The notes under the pieces: generated by a model
Seen by the model: only the letters and a program-made list of their open reading frames with translations
The model's database searches: none
Told to the model about the DNA's origin: nothing
Assembly (NCBI GenBank): GCA_003991915.1
Contig: RQTK01000100.1
Coordinates: 548,596 to 612,595, forward strand
Reading direction: 5' to 3'
DNA: 64,000 nt
Source of the DNA: Elysia chlorotica
Taxonomy: Eukaryota; Mollusca; Gastropoda; Plakobranchidae
In this document: in pieces, positions 36,595 to 48,600 of the stretch
How the letters are laid out: the number at the start of each line of letters is the position of its first letter
Numbering within the stretch: the first letter of the stretch is position 1
Program-made: the position numbers and the translations under genes

Positions 36595-38576
36595 AATAAA
36601 GTGATTCGTGGTCATAGTTTAGTACTAATACTTATCTTTGCAGACTGTATTATGATACAGTATTTTCCCCTATGTTTAGCACGAGTTGTCAAAGATTTAC
36701 AATCACCATAGATTTTTAGTTTAGATTTCTCGAGTTCCTATGGGAGAACGACGTGAAAAGCTTTGAGGTTTACGATTGGTCGAGGGGCCTACTTGATTGT
36801 ATAACTATACGATTTTGAGTACATCAGCTGTCGCTAAGGTGGTGTAGCAGGTGGTGGACACGCTGACCATTGTGATGTCACCAGGAGAGACAGGTTGTTA
36901 GGCATGGCTATGGATACGAGAACAATAAACCTACGGGTTATAACAGTTACTAACCTTAGCAGATGGAGCGCTTTGGTAGTACATGTATAACTGTATAACT
37001 GTTCTTTATTAGAAACTTTCAAAAAGATTTATAATTATAAAACCTCCCCCCCCCCAACTGTTAAAGAAAGAAATTTTTAAAGAAAAGACTTGATATTCTA
37101 GTTATTAGAAGGTACTGCATAAAGCCACCCGGGCTGACAAAACGAAGAAGACTGTAGCTTGGATTATGCTCGGGTTCTGAACATTCGTCTGACGCGATTG
37201 TAAACATAGACCAATCCTTTGTCATCAAAACGAATCCTTTAATAAATTATCAACTTAAATAGAAATACCGGGTAATCATCGATATCATGATTCACTGTCT
37301 GCCTTTAAGCTGTTTCTAGCTATGTATTTTGTCCGCGATTAATTCGGTTCGGTAAGTTCCCCAAGCGACAATCAGCTAAAGGCTCATTACACGGCGGCAT
37401 GGTGGCTAGATTTACGTTCAACTTCGACCTCATCATGATTATACCTCATGATTGAAAATTTCCCCCGCCTGTCAAAGCAAATTATTTTTGAGTTACGTAT
37501 TATTCATATTCAACACAGTGGAATAATCTAAGACATGACAAAGCATGTGTCTTAGTTCCTACACCCCCCCCCCCTTTCTGTGCGCACCGTAGCTCTAGCA
37601 CCTGCGTGCGACCAGGGAATTAGTCAGCACGGGTAGAAAGCTGCTTGTGGCCCACACCACGTAAGCATCGCAATATTAGCCTCGCTCATGTAACCATCAA
37701 ATCTCTTTCTTTGTTTCTTGCACATTCCAAAGAATAATTTTAGAAACAATGTCAGTTTGTCTGCAAAGACCGAAAGGGAAATTGTACCTTCTCTGAGAGT
37801 TAATAGAAAAGTAATTTAGGAAATGATATTTCATGCAACCGTCATATTTATCATTAGAATTACCATTCTTTTGGTAAGTCCCTAACAATAGGCCCCAGCT
37901 CTGTCATTATCCTCTGTGGCAGTTAATCAGCATCAGTTGTGACACTGGCATGACCACAATGCCAGGCGCGTGCTTCAGTGAGCAACTGGGCGCTGGTCAC
38001 CTGTCAACTTCCTGAAGCGATGCCTCGATGACAAGGGTAGGTGCCGCAACAAATTACTGCTTCCGTCTACACATCGTTCATGCTTTAATCAGGCGGCTCT
38101 ACTGTCTCTGACCATGCATCTCCTAGAAACATGAATAAAAAGGGGCGAAAATATAACCAAAGATAATTGATTCGTCTTTGTATAGAATCATTGTCTCCAA
38201 ATTACCATCGTTCTAGTAATAGATAAATTGTAGTTTTTCTCGTGAGAAGCCTCGGTATCTGGTTAAAAATGATTAAAATGCATATAAAGATAAGCACCAC
38301 ATCATTTGAATAATCTCCAACCATAAAAACAACAGCACCATCATAAACATTAACAACAACAACAACAATCGCAGTCGTGACAGCAATGATCATTTTACAA
38401 AGTTGATTGTTGGATGGTCAATTAAATCATTTTTTACTTCCAACGTTAGCAACTAGACTTCATCACGGACGTGTCCTAAAACCTACTACCTCACAGAGAC
38501 AGAGCCGACATACCGGGATCTCACTTGATCTGCATACACCGATTTTGACAAAAGCGTTTAGACAGAAAGGTTAATT
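36595..38576. other. Non-coding stretch with two higher-GC patches
   Basis: No exon recognised. Patches at 37380-37520 and 37890-38060 have more balanced base composition than their surroundings. They carry homeobox-type (ATTA) and TGTCA motifs, for example CGCCTGTCAAAGCAAATTAT near 37467, and could be conserved regulatory elements; this is speculative. A C10 run lies near 37047 and a C12 run near 37563. Confidence 0.35.
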
Positions 38577-38650
38577 GATCGGGATTCGAACGCAGCACTT
38601 ATCATTTAAACAGTCAGTCGCTTCAACAACTCAGCTGCATCCCCCAAAAA
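38577..38650 (-). repeat. tRNA-derived SINE-like head
   Basis: On the minus strand, ATGCAGCTGAGTTGTTGAAG resembles an A box region and GCGTTCGAATCCC (ending 38579) a B box. They are spaced about 35 bases apart with an anticodon-arm-like ACTGACTGTTTAAATGAT between them. Bases about 38460-38576 would be the SINE body. It is too diverged to be a functional tRNA. Confidence 0.5.
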
Positions 38651-39467
38651 TAAGAATGAAAGAGGTTTGTTTTTGTTTTTTTTTTTTTTTTTTTTGGGGG
38701 GGGGGGGAGATTGGGGGTAGGGAGGGGTAGAGAGGTCAAAGTAAGTCGATATAACTATTACTCAAGGTTATGAGCCCGAATCATTTGAAAAATTCAAAGT
38801 CTACTAATTTTGTCGGTGAGAGAAAATAAAAGCTGAAGTGAAACAGATTGCATTGTAGACCAATATTATTACATAGCAAGTAAAAATACTCATGAATGCT
38901 ATAAGCTGATCATACTACTCTGGCGTTTCTGTCCCAAGGCACTATCCCACGTGAGATTGTCTCTCAGTCAGCAATTACATCTTAGTGCAGCACAGCTATG
39001 TTGTGGGTGTTAGGGGTCCTTTTCTTTAAAAAAAAAAGACGCAATATCCTTTTCTATCGAATTATATGTATGTTGATACAGTGGCAGCGAATGTTGCCTC
39101 GAGAAAAAAGTAAAAGTATTTTTCTCGTACATTCATAAAAACGGTGAAGCGTTTAAAATTGTGTTAACCGCGGATAAACGAGTAATAATTCTAATGAGAC
39201 CAATAGTCTTTTAATGAGGATGTTATAAATGTAATAGGTTTGAAAATTACTGCTTTCCTTTTTATAGCGTATAAAATAGAGAAAATTAGTTAATAGCTAT
39301 GTATTAATTTGTTTGCATTTTTACTTCGCATCCAGGCATTCTAAAAATTTATGATATTCTATTTTTTTTCTTTCAGTAAATCTTTATTGTACGTTGCTTG
39401 CTAGCTTGCCTCTACGTCTTTCTTTTGTGATGGTGCCTTTCCAAGCCACCACCTCTCCTCCTTCTCT

Positions 39468-39474
<7 letters not shown>
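38651..39474. other. Non-coding stretch
   Basis: Contains T22 followed by G12 near 38674-38707 and AT-rich sequence. No gene seen. Confidence 0.45.

Positions 39475-39511
<37 letters not shown>
39475..39511 (+). repeat. (CT)n microsatellite
   Basis: CT repeat followed by CT-rich sequence to about 39550. Confidence 0.92.
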
Positions 39512-39514
<3 letters not shown>

Positions 39515-39929
39515 ATGTCTCTCTCATTATCTCTCTGTATCTCTTTCCTCTCCCTACGCATCCCCCTCCTTAGGTTTGGAATATTTGGATGATGGAGTGT
39601 TTGCAGATTAAAATTGATTAAAATTAAAATTCTCTCCAAAAACAAAGACAAGAAAAACAAAAAACCTAAATCTAAAAAAGAATGAGCAACAGGGGAAAAA
39701 CTCGTTTGTCTCGACAACAAAAAAATAAAACTAATTCTAAACAAAAAATAGCAACAGGAAAAAAAACTCGCTCTCACGAACTTTTACTTTAACTAATTCC
39801 TTCAATGGGCACCACTTTGCAAAAGCTTAATGCGGCCTCTTAAAGCTATATTGGAAATCTTCACCCAAAGGCATTCGGGACTCATGAACCGATATCCGCT
39901 GTAGATGCCACAAAGGAATAGTGGGTGCT

Positions 39930-40035
39930 TTCTTTGATTGAGCTGTCAATCAATGGCGCCCGAGCGGTTCACTTCCGGGGCTCCTAGCAATGATCGACGC
40001 AAAGGACGCGCCAGACCGGAAGTGGTAAAAAGCTG
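39930..40035. promoter_or_regulatory. GC-rich island with paired PBX/MEIS-like and ETS-like sites
   Basis: TTGATTGA (39934-39941) and TCAATCAA (39946-39953) are exact inverted arms that include TGTCAATCA. ACTTCCGG (39971-39978) and CCGGAAGT (40016-40023) are exact inverted ETS-type sites 37 bases apart. The island is CpG-richer than its surroundings and has no ORF. A promoter or enhancer is inferred from motifs alone. Confidence 0.35.
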
Positions 40036-40374
40036 TGAGGTCATGATATGTAGGAACTTTCTCGACCTTGAGGTATGGTGTGTTCAATAATCTGTGTGTA
40101 GACAAGACAACGCCTGTCTCCTCGCATTGACCTCCTTGTTCTGTGAGGAGTCTGTATAATCATATCATTGTTATGAAGTTCGAGGGATGCATCTATTGAG
40201 GTCTAGTTGCTTGGAAAGATGTTCGAATTACACAATACAATTAAAATGCCACTTACGCATGTAAAACTCGATCAATATTGCCCTTGATAAACTAGTAGGA
40301 GGGTGAGGCTAGAGCCTCAGATCAGACCCTGTCTTCGTTAGGGATTCTTGGAAACTTCAGAGGCGTTGCTTAAA

Positions 40375-40552
40375 TTATTCAAAGATTCTAGAAATTAATT
40401 TAAGATAAAGTTATTCAAAGATTCTAGAAAATTAACTTTAGATAAACCTATTCAAAGATTCTAGAAAATTAACGTTAGATAAAACTATTCAAATATTCTA
40501 GAAAATTAATGTTACATCTTTCTAATCAAGGATTCTAGAAAATTAATGTATG
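40375..40552 (+). repeat. 37-bp tandem repeat (x5) with TTCTAGAA in each unit
   Basis: Five units share ATTCAAAGATTCTAGAAAATTAA-like sequence. TTCTAGAA starts at 40386, 40422, 40459, 40496 and 40533, giving spacings of 36, 37, 37 and 37. Units differ by single bases and small length changes. Confidence 0.92.
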
Positions 40553-42065
40553 ATTTGAATTTTCGGATTACTTTTTAATGTAGGTGTACAATTATGTTAA
40601 TGTTGGTAAAGACCAATTCCAGTTGTAGCTCCTTGTAAGTTTTAGTTAATACCAGATTTTTCAAATAACTATAATTATCAAAATATGACTCGCTTCTACT
40701 GCGGCATTAAAAGTAAACAATCATCAGCAGCTGATTTTCCAATATCATCCATCAAATCTTAATAATGCAATTAAATACCCTTAGCTGCTAGAAGGAATAA
40801 CATTTCACAAAATTAATAGTTATGTACTATCTTGGGAAGACTTGAGCTCCGCTTTAGACTTCAGTTGACTTTAAATGTCTGCCTTTGCCTGAGTAATTTT
40901 AAACATTAACAGCGCATCTTATTGTTTAAAAGATAACATAAATTGCGCAAACGGAGAACAAATTTTATACTAAAAGACAGTATGGCACTTATGGTTGTTA
41001 GATCGTTTGTCCTTATATTTTTCGACAAGTGAAATACATTTTTTTCTAAAATCTCGTTTCTCATAACCACTTTCCTTACATAAAATTCCTTTCCAACTTG
41101 ACAAAATGACAATAAACCGAGATAAGACCCAAACTTAACAGGACAGACATAATGAACATTTCAACATTGTTTCGATGACAGTTTCAACTGTAGATTTAAA
41201 GAAATCTTGAAAAAGCGGTCACAAATATTTAAGTTTGATTGACTCGTAGCTACAAAATAAATATTTTGTACACTTTAATGGACATTGGATATGGTTTTAC
41301 TCATAAACATTGTTCATCGTTAGTAATGAACATTTAAAAAATTATTATTACCCTTAGAACACCAAATCCAATGATAAAATTCTTTTTTTTTTATCTTCGT
41401 ATTCATTAAATTTTATTATTCGAGTAATAAAACCAATTGGTTGATATTGTAGGTTTTTTTTTAAATAAATCAGTGCCTTTTTTACAAGGAATATAATTAA
41501 CTGGTCATGTGGAATGAACATTAAACGAAACGATTCATAAATCAAAATAAAACTCCAGTCAGTTCTACATTCCCATTAACGCGTTGCAATCGTTGTATCG
41601 TGAATTTGAAGGAAACGTGCATTAATTGCATACATTTTTAGACCTTAGAACCTCTCAAAATCGCAGTCAAAATTGTTACGCAAAGAGATTCCAACATAAA
41701 ATGTGACAATTCACAATCTGATTTTGTTTCTATTTCTATTTACGTTTATGGACTGGATCTTCCTAAGCATGTTTTTTTCCAGAGTACATGTTATATGCTT
41801 AATTGAACTTTGAATAGAAAACCATGTTCACCAGGAATTTTTTCCTGAGAATGTATTAAAAATGAATTACAAATTCAAAAAACTCTTTCCAGACACTTGC
41901 CTGGATCGTTAAACCAAAGCTTATGTTTATGTGAGTCAAGTAGAGTAATTACGAAAAAAACACAAACATTCTTTTAAATCCAGCACATTATGTTCTCTTG
42001 TTTTTAATTTGTGCCCTGAACGCCCATTCACACAACTTTGATTAAACTTCGCCCCTCTAAACGAG

Positions 42066-42067
<2 letters not shown>
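40553..42067. other. AT-rich non-coding stretch
   Basis: No exon, RNA gene or repeat recognised. ORFs at 40906-41112 and 41354-41545 (minus strand) look like background. Confidence 0.45.
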
Positions 42068-42118
<51 letters not shown>

Positions 42119-42160
42119 TGTTGTTGTTGTTGCTGTTGTTGCTATTGTTGTTGTTGTTGT
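42068..42160 (+). repeat. Compound triplet repeat (TTA)n-(TTG)n
   Basis: About 16 TTA units switch to TTG units near 42117, with CTG and CTA interruptions. Confidence 0.95.
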
Positions 42161-42530
42161 TTTTGCAATTGTTATTTTATAGCTATTTTTTTCCTCCCTG
42201 CACATGAACGATTATCATTTCACCTACTTAACTCTTTTACAAACAAGGCAATTAGACGAAGCAATCAATGGACCATTAAACGCCCTGTAAAATTATCGGT
42301 GCAGATCATGAAACGAACGCGCAACAGCTTTCTACTGGCTTTGTTGACAGCGATAACCATTCGGTCCTTAATGTTATCAGTGCTGGTGCTCACTCTGTTT
42401 CTCATCGACCAGGTTTGAAAAATCAATGAAAGGGTTTCTTGTGTATCACTGCACAAACTTATTTTTTTTAAATAAATATTTCTTGTACAGATTTTTCTGC
42501 AGTTATAAAATTGTCTAACTTGCGTAGTTA

Positions 42531-42735
42531 GCGGATAGTTCCTTTCTTATAAATATTGCTTTTTTATATTACGAATTTTTAATATCAGGGAACACGATCT
42601 TTTAATATCGCAAGTTTCAATGAACACTCATACGAGGTAGCTTACGGATCGTTTCTTTTCTTATAAATATTGCTTTATTACAACACGATCTTTTAATATC
42701 GCAATTTTCAAGGGACACTCATACGAGGTAGGACA
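42531..42735 (+). repeat. Two-copy tandem duplication, about 95-110 bp
   Basis: Units at about 42531-42640 and 42641-42735 share CGGAT.GTT.CTTTTCTTATA, AATATTGCTTT, ACACGATCTTTTAATATCGC and ACACTCATACGAGGTAG. The left unit has an extra AT-rich segment (near 42571-42590). Confidence 0.85.
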
Positions 42736-43120
42736 CTTGCAGTGTTAATTTAGGAAATCTCATCCCTGTTGAGTTGAGCTGTTAAAGCGTTGACAAGAAC
42801 AAATTAATTTCTCGCCTCTTATCTGCTTGACATCCCAAAATTTTATATGGACCAATCTTGTGGGCGTGTCTCTGTATTTTCCCTATTAATCAACCCCTAT
42901 CGTACGTCATGATCTGTTATCTTGTCCATAGGTTGTGGGATATCCATAGGCCCCTAAGTTTTAACTAATTATGTTCATATTGAAAGTATTTTGTTTATTT
43001 AAAACAGCACTGGGCTTTACTAGCATTAAGCAACGTAGTACGCACACACACATCCAAACACTCCCACACCAGTAAAACAGTAGAGAAATTAATAGGCTGA
43101 GAAACTCGGTACGCGCTTAG

Positions 43121-43152
<32 letters not shown>

Positions 43153-43190
43153 ACATCGACACAATCACCTACACACACACACACACAAAA
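43121..43190 (+). repeat. (CA)n microsatellite with GCAC variants
   Basis: CA repeats, some as CGCACG, in two blocks separated by ATCGACACAATCACCTA. Confidence 0.92.
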
Positions 43191-43194
43191 ACCC

Positions 43195-43430
43195 AGCATC
43201 GCGATTGATTTTCCCTGGCACTGGAGGCAGTGGCGCGGCCAGCAGAGAGCGCTGTCCCTGTCAGAGCCCGAGATAAACCGATAAAGGTATCGACTCCAGC
43301 CGGTCCTCCCGGTCCTCCCGCCGCCCTCACCCGCCTCGATTGCCTTGTTAATGGCTTTCTCGGCTGATTTGTGCGGATTGGGCCGCTGGAGAAATTTGTT
43401 ATCACTATATAATCTCGCTATTCTTCTTTA
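43195..43430. promoter_or_regulatory. GC-rich unique island, possible enhancer
   Basis: About 235 bases with clearly higher GC and CpG than the flanks, an imperfect duplicated CCGGTCCTCC, GATAAACCGATAAAG, a TTAAT homeobox-type core and TTGTTATCAC. No splice-bounded ORF. The call is inferred from composition and motif content only. Confidence 0.3.
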
Positions 43431-44879
43431 TGTTTACAGTCCTTCAAAGTAGCCGGGTACCCCCTGCCCGTATCTTATAATCACACCGGATCCCGTGTAC
43501 TCTTAGATCCATTATGCTGGGGGTTCTCTTCTCCTAAAAGCTAAACAAACATGCTGATAGAGAACACGTTTCTGGTCTATGATATCATGAAAGATTAAGA
43601 ACCATCAAAGGCGTTTTTTAAATCACAAGAAGGGTAATAAAAACACGGAAAATCGATAATCGATGCCGATGGGGTAACATGAGTCCAAGCGGTCCCTCTC
43701 AGAATGTCAGTTTATCAACCAGTTGATGATAATTGTTATGTCACCAGTAAAGAAAACGCCCAAGTTTGCCTAGCGCTAAAAGCAATGGTCTCTTATGTTA
43801 TAAACGTCAACACTGTGTCAAAAATTGTAGTTTATAAAAAGTAGCGGGTTTGCTTTAATATAACCATTTGAGTTAACACGCCAACATGTTAAACAAATAA
43901 ATAATTTTCATATACAGCAAACTATATTAAATTTTGTAGCACATCCAGATACACTCGCCAATGCTAAAAAAATTATATATAATGGCGATTGCTATGCGGT
44001 ATCCACTGCCTAAGTTAATTCTATCGTTTAAACGTTTAAAGAAGGACATAAGCTTATAATATAACGTTACACGGTACAACGTCTCATGTCAAGTCTTTCA
44101 ATTGAGACAGATTTCTTTGATTATCATTTTCAAGAAATATAGAGAAAGACATTTCATGTTTCGCAAAATCTCTGAGAAAATTTTCAGAGACATTGAGAAT
44201 TTCTTGGTTGGCCCAATGGAGTGAAATAATTTCATCTGTTAGTGAAACAAACAGTGAGCCATTGGGTATATTTTTGGAATTTTTTTCTCCAAGTGCTCGT
44301 ACCAAATGCTAAAAAAGACAAGAACTTCGGGAAAGCACATGCTAAATAATATAGATACAACAATGTTTTCTATACTAAAAATGAGGCCTACAGGCTTTGC
44401 GAGCAAAGCTTATTCAGGGCTCAAAAAGTGTCATTCAAATCATGTGAAAAGATGTCAATCTTAGAGTGCAAGTATTGCTCATAGCTCAAGCAATATCCAT
44501 TTAAATCTGGATGCGTTTTGGACAACCTCGTGTGCATCCTCTTGCAAAACCATAATTATTGCACGTCAGTTCTCAGCTACGATTACACGTCAGACTCCAA
44601 ATGCAAGTCCTCTTACAGCACTGAGACAGGTGCCCATTAAATAATTCATACGATGCCTTCGTGCGTATCATAGAAAAGCTAGTACATGATCCGGGAAATT
44701 GACGTCTTCATGAGTCTTGCAATCCCATACCCCCATGACCTCATCAGTGGTTTTTTGAGGCATTCTACTTTTCATGCTAATATTGCTCTCGCTGGACATT
44801 TCCCTCTGGATGCAGTCATACCACCCCCTCCCCAAATAAAAACAAACTTGTTCAACAGATTACTATTGGTTGTAATCAT

Positions 44880-44960
44880 CTGATGTAAACACCCCGCTGT
44901 GAGATGAGTTTTATCCGTTTGTTGTGTACATGGAGAGTTTATAATGAGACTTTAGCTGAC
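44880..44960. promoter_or_regulatory. Possible regulatory element with forkhead-type site
   Basis: TGTAAACA (44884-44891) is an exact forkhead consensus, in a short patch of balanced composition without coding potential. Speculative. Confidence 0.22.
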
Positions 44961-45479
44961 ACAAGTTTCAAAACGAGTGGCCGATAAATCAAACTTAGCT
45001 TGAACACAAATGTTGTAGTAATGCGACATTATGGTGTTCAACAATAAAACAGTGCCTTTCTCGATCCGTGCCTGAGCAGTTTTAGATTTCTTCAACATGC
45101 TTCATGACTTGTATTTCAAAGACTTTATATGTATTCAATGCGCAGAACTAACAGACGAGGCATTTTAATTGAAAAAATAGAAATACTATCATAAATCCCA
45201 TAAAATATTGACTCGAAGCTAAGGTCAATCCACTTTGTAAAAACTGTTTTCTATTATTTTTCTCAATACCCACATACTGTTGAATGAATGGCTGGTATTG
45301 ATATTAATTTAAGTAGAAGAGAGACTAGATGATTCAGGAATTAGAGGAAATACAGGTAGTCATAGATTCTTTGACATGAGCAAATCAAAATAATCTGGTT
45401 TGAGTATCTACCATTTCGCCATAGATTACATTTCCTTATCCTCCATTGCCCTGAAACACAGTTTCTCTGCGCACCTGAT

Positions 45480-45670
45480 CATTCTCTAATGGTACCGGCG
45501 ACAAGTAGCGCTGGGGGGCTCCAACCCCTCTGACGTGCCTGGCCGGTCTCGGGGTGCGACTCGGGCGATTACGGCCGGACCGAACCCCAGCGGGAACGGG
45601 CCATGCACATGATAAATTCTGCTTCCATTGGGTGGGATTTTCTGCTTTATTTGGGCCTCTGAGGATGGTT
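45480..45670. promoter_or_regulatory. GC- and CpG-rich island
   Basis: High GC stands out from AT-rich flanks (for example GGCCGGTCTCGGGGTGCGAC near 45540). A 68-codon ORF on the minus strand (45486-45692) lacks a recognisable domain and splice signals. It could be a regulatory island or an unrecognised exon. Confidence 0.3.
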
Positions 45671-48600
45671 TATATTTTAGTACTGCCGTCACTTATGCCT
45701 TGGAGAGAAAAACACCAATAATGCAGTTGAACATTCTAAAAACTCTGAAATAATACAATAATAATTTTAATACAATGTCACGTACTGTGTACTGTCTTGG
45801 ATACATGATTTCAAGAGAAAACGTTCAGAATCTATTGGTCAAAAAAAAGTAAATAAACTTTACTGAAATTTGAGTGTTATGATAAAGACAGAACCACCGA
45901 TTTTGTATTATTAAACTTAAAGTAACATAACACAAATGAAAGGAAAACAAAAATCTCTCCTCATGCCTATCAACTACATATAAAAAACAATGTCTGTGCT
46001 GACTATAACTATTAGAATGATGGTCTCGTTATCTGGTGCTAAAAGTATAATATTGATATCCATTTATACACCAGAATGAAATAGTAATATTATTACCTCA
46101 GCCACCAATTCCATGGAAGGAATTCGACTTTATTATTAGCGAAAAGAGGAAACTCTTAAGTCTAATTCAGAAGTGCATTGAGAAGAAATCAATGATTACC
46201 ACCAGCTCGTGTGCAAAAAATATGCAATGTATCAAAAGAAAAAAATTATGGAAACCATTAATGCAAGCTGTCAAAAAGATTTTGTCAGTGGAGATGACTG
46301 CAATAACTTTTAAGATTGGAGTATTTCAGGATTTTGATGAGTCATCGTACTGCTTCAATCATGCAACAAAAAATCTCATGTAAAGTAGTTTAGTAGGAGT
46401 GCGCTGAAATAAATAGCATAGTAGCAAGCCTTAAAAAGCTACAAATGGAAGAAAGGCGCACATGAATTGATCAGAATAAGTTTAGAACTGCATCAGCCGG
46501 ACTGACTTTTCCACTGCATTTAAAAGTAAAAGCAAAACTGAAAACTAATTATGATGTGATGTCAGGAGTTTGATAGAAAAATACCTGATATTAGTGATGA
46601 TCTTTTCTAAACCTAAAAGATCAATAGTATGATATAAAGATTAAAGTAAAGGTGATAAATGTTCTATGATAACAAACCTTAAAAGGTTAAAATAGCTAAA
46701 TGTTTGAATATCATGGGTTGATTGTTATTTCATCTTTTTCCTCAACCAGATACAATTTCATGTCCGTGCAGTTTCGGGTTACCAGGTGAAAGCGACTCAC
46801 ACCAAACACATCTTTTTGAGGTTACATAGAGAGTCACACTTATGGATTGAGCAACAAGAGTCATAACCAACCGTGAACAGAGTGGATTATAGGGAAATCT
46901 TTAAGATCTTAAAATTATAATCTGGAGCCGATGTATGGGATTGAGAAATCTATAACCATGGGATGTGCTCTCACCACATGAATCTGACAGGTGGGTTTCA
47001 TTTGAAATGTTTGGGAAACAAGTTTTATGCTATATCAGAATAGTGGACAAAGTGGAAACTGTGTTTTCTGCTCATGACCTCGTATATGTAGCACCGAATT
47101 GTTGTTTGTCTACTCGCGCTTTTAAGTCCCGTCAAACTGGAAAAGTTAAAGCATGATACACAACCTCGAAAGTATCACCATAGCAATGACGCTGTTTGGG
47201 CGTACATTTTATCACTCTTTTTTGTGTTGTTTACCTTAACGTATTTCTTTTGTTTATTAAGATATTTACAAATTCAATGATGATTGAAAGGAAACCAAAA
47301 ACCAGACATTCAAAAACAATAAAATCAGTTAATTGCACACAAAAATCAAAAATCATGAGCGGTGATTTTTAAAAATTTCGAATAATCATTTTTCTAACTA
47401 TTCATCACCAGGATGTAAGGTAGTTAAGATTTACACAAAACACACGAACTCTTTCAGACAGAAACAGTTTTCATCTCAGCCAAATATCATTTGAAAAAAA
47501 AAACAGCTTCCTTACATGGACCACTACAAGCAAGAGCATTTTAGAGGTAAACAAAAAAGGAAACAATGCTGCAGCCGTAATGGCATTTTTTACATTGTCT
47601 ACCACGATTGCATAATTATACATTTAAAACTGCGAAGATAAAGCGTCTTTCTTCAGACTGCATCTCCTGTCTTGCATCCGCACCGTATGTGTATGAGCAA
47701 TGGTTGTATAATTAAGGTGCAGTTTTTAAGCGCTCTGTCTCATTTTAATTCCGGATCACAAAAGATTCCTGTAATGCTTCTGTTGAGCAATGAATAATCT
47801 GAAAACTTAGCCTCAGTTTTTTTGGGTTCGTGGCGTCCTTTGCCGTGGAGTTCCAGGAAGTTTGATGACTGTAAAATTTCTCTCGTATTGTAATGGCTGC
47901 TCAGAAGGAAACGGCATAATTTTTTTAATAACATAAGGAAGAGGGAATGGGGGAAACAAGAATAGATAGAAACACATATGCATAATATTAGCAAACGAAA
48001 CTTCGGGAGGGGGGTGGTGTTGCTTTTATGGAGGAGAGGTGGGTTGTTTGTTTTTTGTTTTGTTTTGCTGTTGGGTTTTTTTATAGTATAGATATATGCC
48101 CATTTTTTTCGTTTGTACCTTTTCAAAAGTTTATATAAGATCCGTAAGAAAGACTAAGAAAACAAAAGAAGTTTCCTACATAGAACAAATGGAGCAATTG
48201 TGGGGCTTAAAAGAAAAACACGTCACAAAAATATTTTCTTTTTTTTTTTTTCTTTTTTTTGGTCTTCCAGACTTATTGTTTTATGTAACTTGGAAATAAA
48301 GTAATGATTTTATTATGCATTTGAATAACGAAATTTACTAATTAAACTCTCTTAATAACTTTATTTTTACAAGCTTTGTAAAAAAAACTTGACAGAGCCT
48401 TCTTTTTTCGTTGTGTTTTTGAAATGGATTGAGATTTTTTTTTTAAGTGTCTAGACATAGAACACAGCACTTACTATTTGTCCTTAAGTATTAAGGGAGA
48501 TATGTCCCGGTTCTTGGAAACGTTTAAATCGTGGGAGCCACTGCTAAATCTTGTGTGTAATCGTGTGAGTCTCATTGTGGTCATACTATCAGCCTGAGTT

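Noticed and set aside
36830..36930. Degenerate tRNA-like head (GGTGGTGTAGCAGGTGGTGG)
   Set aside because: The A-box-like part is visible but the B box is only ACAGGTTGTTAGG; too weak to list.
38577..38650. Functional tRNA gene
   Set aside because: Acceptor and D-arm pairings do not hold and the A box is degenerate; a SINE head explains it better.
46057..47156. Fragmentary Lys-rich ORFs that might be a transposon relic
   Set aside because: No motif could be matched in any frame.
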